DNA of 64,000 bases, from NCBI GenBank assembly GCA_034440575.1, contig JAOTOL010001388.1, positions 602,501 to 666,500 of the forward strand, written 5' to 3'. Of the stretch, positions 23,258-34,584 are shown piece after piece (position 1 is the first letter of the stretch; each line of letters opens with the position of its first letter). The notes beneath the pieces were generated by a model. The model was not told the DNA's origin and made no database searches. It saw only the letters and a list, made by a program, of their open reading frames with translations. Source of the stretch: Imbricaverruca yamaguchii. Taxonomy: Eukaryota; Arthropoda; Thecostraca; Neoverrucidae. The position numbers and the translations under genes are program-made.

Positions 23258-24805
23258 TGCTGCAGTATCCTTGTACCTGAGGATGAGCATGCCGTAGGAC
23301 CATGGTGAGACAGGCATGATGCATGCGACATTATATTTGAGGGAGGTGCTGAGAAGCCTGAGCGGCTCCGACAACAACGGCGGAACGGCATGGGACAGCT
23401 TCTACGAAATTGAGCAAGCACTAGGATTTGCTTGACTCAGATTGACTACCCTGGGAACTTAACACCTCTCTAATGAAACTATTATTTTCATTAGCTTGAG
23501 TAAAAATGCCAGTGCTCATCTCCTCGGATATACTTTCTTCTTTCTGCAGTATCCGCTCAGTATTCCGCGCAACCATCGTTAGCTTTAGGGACTCCCCTTA
23601 GCTATCAAAGGATACCGTTAGCTCTGTATGACTCTTTCAAGGTGCTAGGGACCCATCCTAGTTATCGACAGCTCATTTGGTTTCAAGAACATTCTTACTC
23701 CCAGGCTGGCACTCGGTATTTCTCACATCAATCAGCAGCCAACAATATGTTTTTTGTAATATATCAGGGTGATCTCGCTCGTCCGTTAGGAGCTGCTCTC
23801 AACCTAAGAAGAATCTCAGTCTAGTCCACTCTGACTATCACGAGATCCTCCTTGACCCACCGGCCCCTCTCCTGCTTTTAGAGGCCCATCACAGTCCTCA
23901 ATAGTCTTGGCTAGTTCTTATCTGGAGGACATCTCAGATTTGAGATGGGCGCTCGTTAGTCTTCTTCAGCTCTTAGGGATCCTACTCATTCCTCAGAGAC
24001 CCTTTCAAACCCAAAGAACACTCCAGTCCTCTCTGGCCCTCAGAAGCCCTGTTTATTCATCAGCTGTTAGAGGCCCATTACAGCTGAGACTGCTGTTCCC
24101 AGCTGGAATGGGCATGCTAACTCTCTGGCATGAGCTGTCTTGTCTTCACGGCCCCCTGCGAGCCCCTGAGATGGACGTCTTCAGGTTCCAAGGCCTTTTC
24201 CAAACAAACTGTTAGATGCTTTTACATTTTTCCTCGGTTATATCTCTGCCCCTCAGGACGGTCGCCTGGAGGACCCCATCGGATTCGCTAGGGGGCGGGT
24301 GCTCCTTCACCCGTCGGAAACGCCATTGTTCTTTATAGACCCGGCCCCTCTGTGGATCTCAGATCTCTCAGATTCGACGCTGTATTTTTCTATATGGTAA
24401 TGTTGCCCAAACTCATATGTCTCAGATTGACAAAATTATTAACTATGGAACAAAAGTTATTTTCCGACGAGCTAAATTTGATCATGTCGCGAATTTGTTA
24501 GAGCGCCTTGGCGGAATGAGCGCGGATACCTTGGTCTCATACAACACGCTGCTCCTGCTTCACAAGGGGCGCCGTCTGCAGTGCCGGCTTCGCTAGCCCG
24601 TACCATTACCGCAGTAGCCGAACACTGCGATCGCCACAGCCGTCAGGACAGGGACCTGTTCGTCCCCAGATCGAGGACAGAGATGGACAGGAGCCCTTTC
24701 TGCTCTCGTAGCCCCGTCCCGTACAGCGAGCTGCTGCACGACCTGAAGCGACTACCGGTCCCCCCGTTCAGTCGCCGCCTTGGACAGCTTTTGCGCGGGG
24801 GACTG
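23258..24805. other. No recognisable gene; old pyrimidine-rich repeats
   Basis: From about 23440 to 24340, words such as TTAGAGGCCCAT, CTCAGAGACCC and GGACTCC recur irregularly, suggesting an ancient and heavily diverged tandem array. No supported gene. Confidence 0.5.
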
Positions 24806-24807
24806 GA

Positions 24808-24995
24808 CTGACTGTTCTCATCATACCTGCTGACTTCTGATCGTACCTGCTGACTTCTTATCATACTTGGTGACTTCTCGTCATAATTGCTGAACTTGCA
24901 TCATACTTGCTGACTTCTCATCATACTTGGTGACTTCTCATCATACTTGCTGACTTCTCATCATACTTGGTGACTTCTGATCATAGCTGCTGACT
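24808..24995. repeat. 20-bp tandem repeat
   Basis: About nine units of TGACTTCTCATCATACTTGC or its TTGG variant. The units alternate between the two variants over part of the array, giving a 40-bp higher-order period. Confidence 0.92.
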
Positions 24996-26760
24996 CTTTC
25001 CGTGTCGCTGATATGCACAATGATATGTTTTCATGAACGCCTGTAACAGCCCTTATTTACTGACGATCATTGTGTTGCAACTCGACAATAGACTGTAAAA
25101 CCCACGAGTCTATTGTGGATGGTTGGAATACACGTCTTTGTCTTTGTCTTCTGTGTCTTTGTGGACTTAGAGGCCTTTGCGTAGCACAGATAACCCCCTG
25201 ATTCGACACGGATCGCTTCAGTAGTTCTGGTGCTTTTTTATCGCCTGAAGCCAGCTGTCGGCTCTGAGTCCCTCCCCACCAGGGTAAGTCAAAGCTGATC
25301 CAATAGCTCTGCAAGTCCGGCCCGGGTCCCAGGATCCGGTGGTTCAGGGACCCCCTCTTTCACGGCTCAATACACTCCATCCGGTCGGAATCCCTTCTTC
25401 AAAAGCTTGGGTCACCTCTATAACGCAAGGGGTCCCCTTGCGTGATAGAGGAGTTCAGTCGATGGGTTCAGCCCGCAATGATTGAGCCGATGGGGACTGA
25501 ACCTTTGCGGTTTCAGTCCCCATCGACCCAGAAGCACTTCTTACCGGCTTTGAGTCGTCTCCGATGGTCCGGTGTCCCCCCGCAGCTATGGGTCCTCTTC
25601 GTCGCCACAGGGACCCTCCTTAGGGATCCAGGGCCTCCTCTGTCAGGCTTCAGGCCCTCTTTCAACAGCTTTGAGCCCCCTCCATCAGGGCAGGGGCGCT
25701 CGTTTGGCTTGAGCCCCCATCCGTCGGCCCATCCCATTGTGACGGCCCTGGTTCCTCTCCGGCAACTAAAACCTCTCCGTCGTCTCAAGGGCCCTCTTTG
25801 ACATCCAATGGCCTTTTCCGACAAATAGGCGGCCCCTTTTCAAACACTTGGACCCTGCCCATCAAGGGACCATTTCTCCGGTTTGGGCTCTGCCGACAGA
25901 CCAGGTGTCCTTCATATTGGCTCCGGGCCCTCTCCGCCAGCTCGAGGCCCTTCCAACTATCCGAGGCCACCTCTCCGTCGATGACCGTCGATCGCATCGG
26001 CCACGTCGTCAACGGATCAACGGATCGACCTCCGTAAATCCGCCGATCGTTAGCTCAGCCAAAGGCACTCAGTATCTTCTTGAGGGCGCACTCTGTTGAC
26101 TCGGGGCTCTCTTCATCGGCCTGGGACACTTGCCGCCAACACGGGGTGACTTACATCCGTCCACGGATCCTACGCGTCGGCCCAGGGTGTCTTACAGGCC
26201 CTCTGCACCTATTTCTCGAGGGGGCCTTGCGGGGCTTCTTAAGACCCGTAGGACTCACTCCGACACTCCGGCCCGGAAAAGGCCACTGGTATAAAGGTTA
26301 ATCGATGACAATGCTTCTAGAAAACATGTTTTTTTATATTCACTCACGCGCCCGCGTATTCACTGGAACCACGAGATGCAAAGGACTCTTGCAATATTGT
26401 CTGATGAGGGAATACATTGCGCCGGGCATGGCACCTCAGCGCAGACATTTCTAAGTGAAAAGCACTTTCCTCAGTTTCCTCGCGTACAACGTCTCTCGGT
26501 TCTCTCCCGACGTTTTCTAAAATCCTGAGGTAATCCGCATCATTAACGATACAGGCAGTGAAGAGGCCAATCTCTGCGCAGACGGGCACCACCAAAGCTC
26601 ACAAGCTTTCCTCTGCATTGGGCGTTCCGTGCCGCAAAGCGAACTTCACTAGCCTTCGCAAAGTGCGTCCCAGTTCGCATTCCCTCGGGTGCAGATGACC
26701 TCAGAGCGACAGAACCACTGGACATGCAGGACAAACTGCCTCATTGTCCAGCCGGTGGCA
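24996..26760. other. No recognisable gene; diverged pyrimidine-rich repeats
   Basis: From about 25310 to 26280, GGCCCTCT, GACCCT and TCCGTCG words recur irregularly, like the 23.4-24.3 kb stretch. The two may be remnants of one array. Frames are unconvincing. Confidence 0.5.
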
Positions 26761-26787
26761 GGCCTCACTTCATGTGCCCCGCACTGG

Positions 26788-27790
26788 CGTGTACTGGTGT
26801 ACTGGTGTACTGGCGTGTACTGGTGTACTGGCGTGTACTGGTGTACTGGCGTGTACTGGTGTACTGGTGTACTGGTGTACTGGCGTGTACTGGTGTACTG
26901 GTGTACTGGTGTACCGGCGTGTACTGGTGTACTGGCGTGTACTGGCGTACTGGCGTGTACTGGTGTACTGGTGTACTGGCGTGCACTGGTGTACTGGTGT
27001 ACTGGCGTACTGGCGTGTACTGGTGTACTGGCGTGTACTGGCGTACTGGCGTGTACTGGTGTACTGGTGTACTGGCGTGCACTGGTGTGTACTGGTGTAC
27101 TGGCGTGTACTGGTGTACTGGCGTGTACTGGTGTACTGGCGTGTACTGGTGTACTGGCGTGCACTGGTGTTCTGGCGTGTACTGGTGTTCTGGCGTGTAC
27201 TGGTGTACTGGCGTGTACTGGTGTACTGGCGTGTACTGGTGTACTGGCGTGTACTGGTGTACTGGCGTGTACTGGTGTACTGGCGTGTACTGGTGTTCTG
27301 GCGTGTACTGGTGTACTGGCGTGTACTGGTGTTCTGGCGTGTACTGGTGTACTGGCGTGTACTGGTGTACTGGCGTGTACTGGTGTACTGGCGTTTTACT
27401 GGCGTGTACTGGTGTTCTGGCGTGTACTGGTGTACTGGCGTGTACTGGTGTACTGGCGTGTACTGGTGTACTGGCGTGTACTGGTGTTCTGGCGTGTACT
27501 GGTGTACTGGCGGTACTGGTGTACTGGCGTGTACTGGTGTTGCGGTACTGGTGTACTGGCGTGTACTGGTGTACTGGCGTGTATGGTGTACTGGCGTGTA
27601 CTGGTGTACTGGTGTGGTGTACTGGGTGTACTGGCGTGTACTGGTGTTCTGGCGTGTAGTGGTGTACTGGCGTGTACTGGTGTTCTGGCGTGTACTGGTG
27701 TACTGGCGTGTACTGGTGTACTGGCGTGTACTGGTGTACTGGCGTGTACTAGTGTTCTGGCCTGTACTGGTGTTCTGGCGTGTAGTGGTG
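26788..27790. repeat. 9/18-bp minisatellite
   Basis: A 1-kb array of GTGTACTGG and CGTGTACTG, mainly as the 18-bp unit TGTACTGGCGTGTACTGG. It is divisible by three and so is open in up to six frames (for example 26744-28117 plus, 457 codons, YWRVLV repeats; 26770-28032 minus, TSTRQY repeats). These are low-complexity artefacts. Small deletions near 27390 and 27510-27640 shift the phase. Confidence 0.96.
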
Positions 27791-28589
27791 GACCGAGGTT
27801 TCCTCGGCACCGCCGCGGCCTGGCCGGACGATGGAGATCGCTCGCTCCAAGCCATGCTGGTGCTGAGAGCTCGTGGGCACACCAGCCCGCCGAGCGGCAC
27901 GATCCAAGTCGCTCTGCGTCGGCCGTACCGCCCGTTGTCGCCGGAACGCACTGCACGCGGCCGTAGCACGGCCGTAGCCAATCGTCCGCAATGGCATCGG
28001 CGCGCGGCTGCGCTCGCCTTGAATGGCCGCACTCATGACGTAGCCTGTGGCTGTAGTGCGGCGCGTCCGCCCGACCCACGCGGACGCGCCGCGGGGCCAG
28101 TGCGTGTCGCATGCTGACTGGGCGGCCGGCGGCATTTCGCCGGGCGCATTACCGCCCGGTTTACTGGCCCGGGGGGACGCCGGCCGGCGCCTGCATCTAA
28201 TCTAATCAACATGCGCCGTCATGAAACGACCGGCGGCGGAGCGGCGGCGCGACACGACACCGCGCCTGACGCCGGCCGACGACGGCGGACACCGGCGGCG
28301 GACAGGCCGGAGCCGACCCGACCTGACATGACCGGACCTGACCGATCGCGATCGCGTGCGACCTGGATCACCAGATGGCCGCGCCGAGACCGAGCGACCG
28401 GCCAGAGGCGGGCCCATGCCGCGATCCGGCTGACTTAGGGTCACGTTGCCGGCCCACCAGCAGGGATACCGAGCAGAAGCCGCAGCACCACCCGCTCTCG
28501 ACTCGACCAGATCTGACCTGATCTGCCCGGGCCACGGCCGGTCGGCGTTTGAGCCAGCTGGTCGCCAGCACCACCGTTACTTCCCGCCA

Positions 28590-28715
28590 CACCGCCGTTC
28601 TCAACCACAGCGCCGTTCTCGGCCACACAGCGCCGTTCTCTGTCACAGCGCCGTTCTCTGTCACACCGCCATTCTCTGTCACACCGCCACTTCCTGTTAC
28701 ACCGACACGGCACGC
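28590..28715. repeat. 18-bp tandem repeat
   Basis: About six units of CGCCGTTCTCTGTCACAG or close variants, inside the GC-rich block. The plus frame reads APFSVT repeats, an artefact of the period. Confidence 0.85.
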
Positions 28716-29034
28716 GGATCGCTCCGTGCAGTTGAGCACTACGCCCGGACGGCCACGCGCGCCCCCGTCTGAGGACGATGACCTCGTCGTAGGCCCCGGT
28801 GACCAATCACGCCTGAGGGTGTGCAGCGGCCGTCTGGGCGGCTGCCGCGGATTACTGGCTCTCCAGGAGCGGCCGTTGGTCGGCGGCGGTCCACAGGTTA
28901 CGAGCGTGTTTACAGCCGGCACTCGCCGGCCAGCTCCACATACCTCGGCCTCGCGCTTCGCTCGGTGGGACGCGGCGGCACCGCGTCACGCTGTGTCACG
29001 TGATGTTGGCACGTGGGGCAGCCCGGCAGGGCAG

Positions 29035-29300
29035 CCCGGAGGTGATCAGACGGCCCGGAGGTGATCAGACGGCCCGGAGGTGATCAGCCTGTACATAGGT
29101 AATCAGACGGCCCGGAGGTGGTCAGCCTGTACAGAGGTAATCAGACGGCCCGGAGGTGGTCAGCCTGTACAGAGGTAATCAGACGGCCCGGAGGTGATCA
29201 GCCTGTACAGAGGTAATCAGACGGCCCGGAGGTGATCAGCCTATACAGAGATGATCGGACGGTCCGGAGGTGATCAGACGGCCCGGAGGTGATCAAACGG
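29035..29300. repeat. 38-bp tandem repeat with GGTGATCAG core
   Basis: Units of about 38 bp combine ACGGCCCGGAGGTGATCAGC and CTGTACAGAGGTAATCAG. At each end shorter 19-bp units of ACGGCCCGGAGGTGATCAG alone occur. Diverged GATCAGAC words continue to about 29390. Confidence 0.9.
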
Positions 29301-29600
29301 CCTGCCAGGTAACCCCTGAGGCGATCGGACGGCCCGTCGGCAAGCCTGGATGTGATCAGACAGCCTGGGGGTGATCAGACAGCCGGAGAGCCCGGAGGTT
29401 ACCAGCGCTGGTTGGTCGTCCATGACGGCTGAATGATGACCAACTGAGGCAGATAGCCGGCCCCTGAAAGCCCGAACAGACACGGAAGGCGGATCGCGGC
29501 ACCAGCGATGTGGCTCTGACGACGGCGGCTCAAACACGGCCACCGTCATCCGGCCAGACACCGTAATCACGTCTGGTGTCCGCGATCAACTCACTGGCAA

Positions 29601-30189
29601 ATGGAGCCACTGGCCGGAAGCTGGGATCAACTGGCCGAGACACGAGCCAACTGGTCGGCAGATGGGATCAGCCGACCGGCAGATGGGATCAATCAGCCGA
29701 CGGGTTCAATCAGTGTTGGGCTGCCAGTATTTTTTGATCGGCTCGAAGTTGAGTGGAATAAACCGAAGTCGGACAGTAAAGACCCCCGGTAGACAGCAGT
29801 TCAATACGTCAAATGCATCGCATCTCCAAAATGTCACTCGCAGCTTCCTTCCAATCACATTTAAAGGCCGCCATGCAGCTAGTAACAAATGAAGCTGTGA
29901 GCTTCCCTGTCACTTAAATCCAATCTAGCTCACAGACTGCAGCTACATTTACACGATTGCAGCCTCATAATCATGGTATTATATTTGGACTTAAAATGAA
30001 CCAACGTAATCGGAAAATTCTGTAATTAACCTTTTACACTAGCAAAGGAAAATTCCCATATTGAATTTACTGTAATATGTTTATCTACTAATTTACTGAA
30101 CTCAAAACATTTTCGAAACGTCGGAGGTTAAGGCTAGGCGAAGCACGTTCTATACGCGAAAACGGCCTCTAGGCAGCCCGCTAGAGTAG
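29601..30189. other. No recognisable gene; short GGGATCA repeats
   Basis: Around 29630-29705, CGGCAGATGGGATCA occurs twice with related words. From 29890 the DNA is AT-rich and unique-looking. Confidence 0.55.
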
Positions 30190-30194
30190 TCACA

Positions 30195-30325
30195 AGTGAA
30201 CCTCAGCAGGTGAACTGGCAGGTGGCGCAGGTGAACATAACCCGGACAGGTGAGCTGACAGGTGATATAGGTTAACAGAACCTCGGCAGGTGAACTGGTA
30301 GTTGGAAAAGGTGAGCAAAACCCGG
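30195..30325. repeat. Short degenerate CAGGTGA repeat
   Basis: CAGGTGAACTGGCAGGTGGCG-like words recur about four times with CGGCAGGTGAACTGG and CGGACAGGTGAGCTGAC variants. The core CAGGTGA appears at least five times. Confidence 0.75.
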
Positions 30326-31038
30326 ATTCACCGCAAACAACGTCGCATTGTGGTATCGCAGTCTCATCTTCGATTGACAACACGAGATGAAACCAGTTTC
30401 TAAACATTTACTGACATCATCTGGATGCTGGTACCAGATTCCTCAGTTCTGCAATTGACGTTCTGATAAATTATAATCTCACAGATTCGGAAAACAGGGT
30501 GAAGGGCATGCATAGTGTTTGCGCAGTCGCATCCGTCTATACAGCGGGTTTATATTGCTACGAGGAATGCTGTCATTTATGTGAGCATGCACAGATGTGA
30601 AAATGGAATCGGTGAGCTTGCCATCCATTTTTCATCCGTAACTGGTCATCGTTCTCCTTGCCATTATTAATCAGGCTGAGATGTCCTTAATTGCTGCCAC
30701 ATTCTTCAACATTCTTCACATAGTATTCCGCATACCGTCTTGCTGTAATGTGTGTTGAAAAAAAAAATTATTGGCAATAATTATTTCGAACCTCTACTGT
30801 TTCTCAATAAGCAATTCCTATACTTCTCTAGGTTGGACTAAGTCAATGAGCTCAATTTTGGATATACTCATTAAGCAGTTCATTTTTTTTTGAAGCAGTA
30901 AACTTCATATTCCCACAAATATTGGTGGCTTCGTTCTGATGGTAAACTCTTGAATTAGAGAGTGTGTCGGAATGAGACCTGATCTGATTCAGACCTGATC
31001 TGTGCTGTCATCTGGCATTGGGATCGAACAACGTTCTT
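30326..31038. other. No recognisable gene
   Basis: AT-rich unique-looking DNA with poly-A and poly-T runs near 30760 and 30885. Confidence 0.55.
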
Positions 31039-31355
31039 GACACCAGGAACCTGTCAGGGTGCCTCCTCTTGTCCAGCGGGTCATCTCGCCTGAGGCCGGC
31101 GGTGTGGTCGATGCTGCTGACACCAGGGACCTGCCAGTGCGTCACCTCTCATCCAGTGGGACGTCCCGCCTGGGGCCGGCGGTGTGGTCGATGCTGCTGA
31201 TACCAGGGACCTGCCAGTGCGTCACCTCTCAGCCAGTGGGACGTCCCGCCTGGGGCCGGCGGTGTGGCCGATGTTGCTGACACCAGGGACCTGCCAGTGC
31301 GTCACCTCTCAGCCAGTGGGACGTCTCGCCTGGGGCCGTCGGTGTGGTCGATTCT
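31039..31355. repeat. 80-bp tandem repeat, four units
   Basis: Units of 80 bp begin GACACCAGGGACCTGCCAGT and end GGTGTGGTCGATGCTGCT. Later units are nearly identical, and the first is the most diverged. Confidence 0.93.
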
Positions 31356-33753
31356 GTCGTGCGTCGAGCCGGCACTAACGACTTTATTTTGAAACGGAGC
31401 AACGGCTAGGAGACAAGGCAAACACAGCCTAGCATGCGAAACAGCGAGACGCCTTCGTTTGAAACGGGTCGTCATTTGAAGTTTTTAGACGAGCTTTACA
31501 AGGAAAACACAATATGTCTTGTCAACCAGTGCAACTCGAACGTGAATCTGGCTTCAGCAATTCCAATCCGAACTACAAAGGCATAATCAATTGGAAGGTA
31601 TCGCACAGCATTCGTGATGGCGAAAAGAAAGAAACCACCCACAATAAAACAGCAACATATTTGAGCAACATTGCAATTACCTTTCCAACGTTGCGAGCTT
31701 GAGCAATATCAGCAAAACACTACTGAGCGTAATTGCAGCCTCTGCAATAAGGCAACTGAGGAACACAACACGAGGATATTGAGTTACGTGAAGCTATGGC
31801 AAAGTGACGTTAATAAAGGTGACCACGTCCTCCTCCTCCCTCCGGACGACCACCTTTGGTCGATTCATATCGACCGGTGAGATAATGAAGGCAACGTAAG
31901 CATAACACTCTCCACCTGGTCATTTCTGTAGCCAATCGGCTGCCTGGGCGCTTTCAAACTGAAGTATGTAGGTCTGGCTACTAAAACTATATTCATTATA
32001 TTATCGAGCCATTGATGTAGTTGCCAGTCGGGCACGCTAAAATTCCTGAACACACTTCACAGGTACATGTGCCAAATGCCCAGCACCAAACGTCAGGCGA
32101 GGAGGTCGGTTCCAAATATCCGGGCACGCTTACTCCCAATTGCCTGTATAATACATTCGGAATTGTTGAGAAGCACACCGCGACAACGCTTCACTGCTAC
32201 TGACGACCATTGCATCTGGATAGAGCACAGACTACCTGAGTGGAACGATTATCAACGCCTCGTCGTAGTGTCGCCAATGACGACTCCTGAAAAATCCAAT
32301 GGCTCAGGATTTTTAGGACCATGGTATTGTGACAGTGGGTTGACCGGCCGCATTCTGATTGTTGTTTTCCCATCGAAAACTTTGGATACAGGACTATGTA
32401 AATGTCTAAGCATGTTTGGAATATAATACTTGTCCAATGTCATCTAGGCTGCATGGGATATTTCCATGTTTCCACATCGAGCACGTGAGTCATGATGCTT
32501 TTCAGTCACCTTAGAAAGTTAGTCCGCTCCCCTGCTCCATCGTCTGAGTTGACTTAAGGCTCCGTGGCCAGAATGCGTCCGCGTTTTTCTATGACGTTTC
32601 TGTGAATCTTTTACGTTTCTGTGAACGTGAACGTGAACTGTGAACGTTTCTGTGAACCTTTTTCCTTTTCTGACGTGACGTTTCTGTCTCTTTTCCGTGG
32701 CGCTCCTCCTCAAACAAGTTTGCTCGGACCGTCAAATTAAGCATAAGTACACGAACACCTTTTACTGGCTAGGCGGTCGTTGCAGTCGATGCACCCCAAC
32801 CCCCACCCAGACCCTTGCCTGCAAAGGAGTAGCGGGCCCAATAAGGCAACCCTTGTTCAGTGGCAGACATGAGTGCTGCATTAGACATCGGGGTGGGTGC
32901 ACATTGCAATTCACATTCGCAGACGCACGCATCATGGAGGTCATGCCGTCTCATCGTCTGACTGTTCGTCTGATCTTCTGCTGCACAGCCGTTCTGGACG
33001 TCGCATTTCACTCGCGGCAGGCCAATCCATTTCCATTTCATAACGATCTCGCCGTCCAAACGTCGCGATAGCCTCAGTTGACTGAACCGCTCCCTGAGAA
33101 GAGGTTTCGGCTGCAGTGACAGCACGTGGGACTATGTCAGTATGCAGACTGCCGCCGGGGTCAATTGTGCAGATGGTCGTTGATTGCTTCATTTGCCGGC
33201 CACATTGCTGCAGAGTGTACATTTTCCGGCCCCATTGCTGCTGAGTGTGCAGTGAAGATGAGAGCAAATGGCCACGGGGCTTCCTTCGTTGCCGACCGCT
33301 TGTGTGCTCGAAATTCAAACGTTTCATCAATGACATCTCTGACATGAAGCCCGTGGAAAATCGTGAACTTTCTTCACCTTGTCAACTTCGTTTCACAAAT
33401 GTATATCCGGCACTGCGCCATGAGAAGCTAGGCTGCAATGCCAATACCATATATCCATATGTAGGCTGCAAGCGACGATTGGCGAAAAATTAAGTGGTTC
33501 AATGTAGCAAGCTGTGAGGAACCTGTTCAATTGCACGCTGCCGAAAGCAACTCTTCACTGATTCTAGATTTGAAGTTAGCGCGGGGATTATCATGTTCGC
33601 CTAATTCAGCCATGCTGGCTAGCGACCGCCAGCTACCACGAGCTACCACCAGTTACCACTAGTTACTGCAGCCTAATTCATTACCACAGGAAGGCTACAA
33701 GTCTAAAATATACGTCTGTGAACAAGTCCTTCTTTGATTCGTTTCGTACGAGT
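31356..33753. other. No recognisable gene
   Basis: Unique-looking DNA. A short GTTTCTGTGAACGTGAACGT repeat lies at about 32600-32660, and CAGTTACCAC-like words are at 33630-33670. No frame shows a recognisable domain on either strand. Confidence 0.5.
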
Positions 33754-34584
33754 TTAACCCGGGCCGTCCCGAGGTGGGGTGGGGGTCGTTGACGACACAC
33801 CCATAAGGTTTTCCGCGGATAGTAAAAGAACGGCGCGTGGCAGCGTGCCGAAATTTGGAATACCTTTTCTCACATCAGATTGGCATGTTGTGTCAAAAGG
33901 TTGAAGTCCGGTCATCCAGGGTCAATGAGTTAGTTAAGGTCAAGTGAGGTCACCTCCCAAAAAAATCAACCAGTCGTCACGCTTTAACGGATAAAGACAT
34001 TTTAATGCAACTTTCAGCGTTTGCTTATCTTTATGGATGCAACAAAACGTATGAGAGGAATTTTTCATTTTCACCGTTTTTGATTACTTATTCATTTTTC
34101 ATATTTGTCTATTAGAGTTACAATAGAAGATTCTGCCTAAAGTAAATATTTGTATTAGTGTAAGTTGATTTCGAAGAACGTTCTTCGGTCCGCTCTACCC
34201 ATTAGAAAAGGAAAACTGAAGAAAACTTGAAAACCCCAAATTTTGAACTAAAAAATTAACTTTTTTTGTCGGTGGCCAAAACTACACTGGTTGATTTCGC
34301 TTTCCTTTTCTGATTCCAAATATTTTTTTCTCTCATAAAAGCTCTCTCAAAATGAACCCCCCAAAGCCAGAAACATAATGTAAGTTGTGAAATTTTAGGG
34401 CCCCTAGTAACGTCACTTGTTTCGGGGAATAATTTCTGGGCGTGTTGTCTGGCCTTACTAGTCGAGCGCTTTCCGATGACACCTATTTAGTTTCCGTGCG
34501 ACGCTTAGTTTGGAGATTAGAGGGGGTCTCTATCGACCCCCCTCGAGACGGGGTGCGAGGATCTGACAGAAGAGACGGGGTTAA
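33754..34584 (+). mobile_element. TTAA-type MITE, family A, copy 3
   Basis: An 831-bp element starting TTAACCCGGGCCGTCCCGAG and ending AGAGACGGGGTTAA, on TTAA at both sides. It aligns with the 10819 and 16290 copies along its length. The half-site direct repeat with 4-bp gap is intact at 33937-33952. No transposase frame. Confidence 0.92.

Larger units (their letters stand above)
27791..29600. other. GC- and CpG-rich block
   Basis: Directly after the 18-bp array, composition changes to strongly GC-rich with dense CpG, especially 27800-28560. This contrasts with AT-richer flanks. It could be a CpG-island-like region or promoter, or just another diverged repeat field. No start codon with a convincing coding frame was found: frames in both strands are open, as expected in GC-rich DNA. 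Confidence 0.6.

Noticed and set aside
26744..28117. 457-codon open frame
   Set aside because: It is almost entirely YWRVLV-type repeats from an 18-bp array, and equal frames exist on the other strand.
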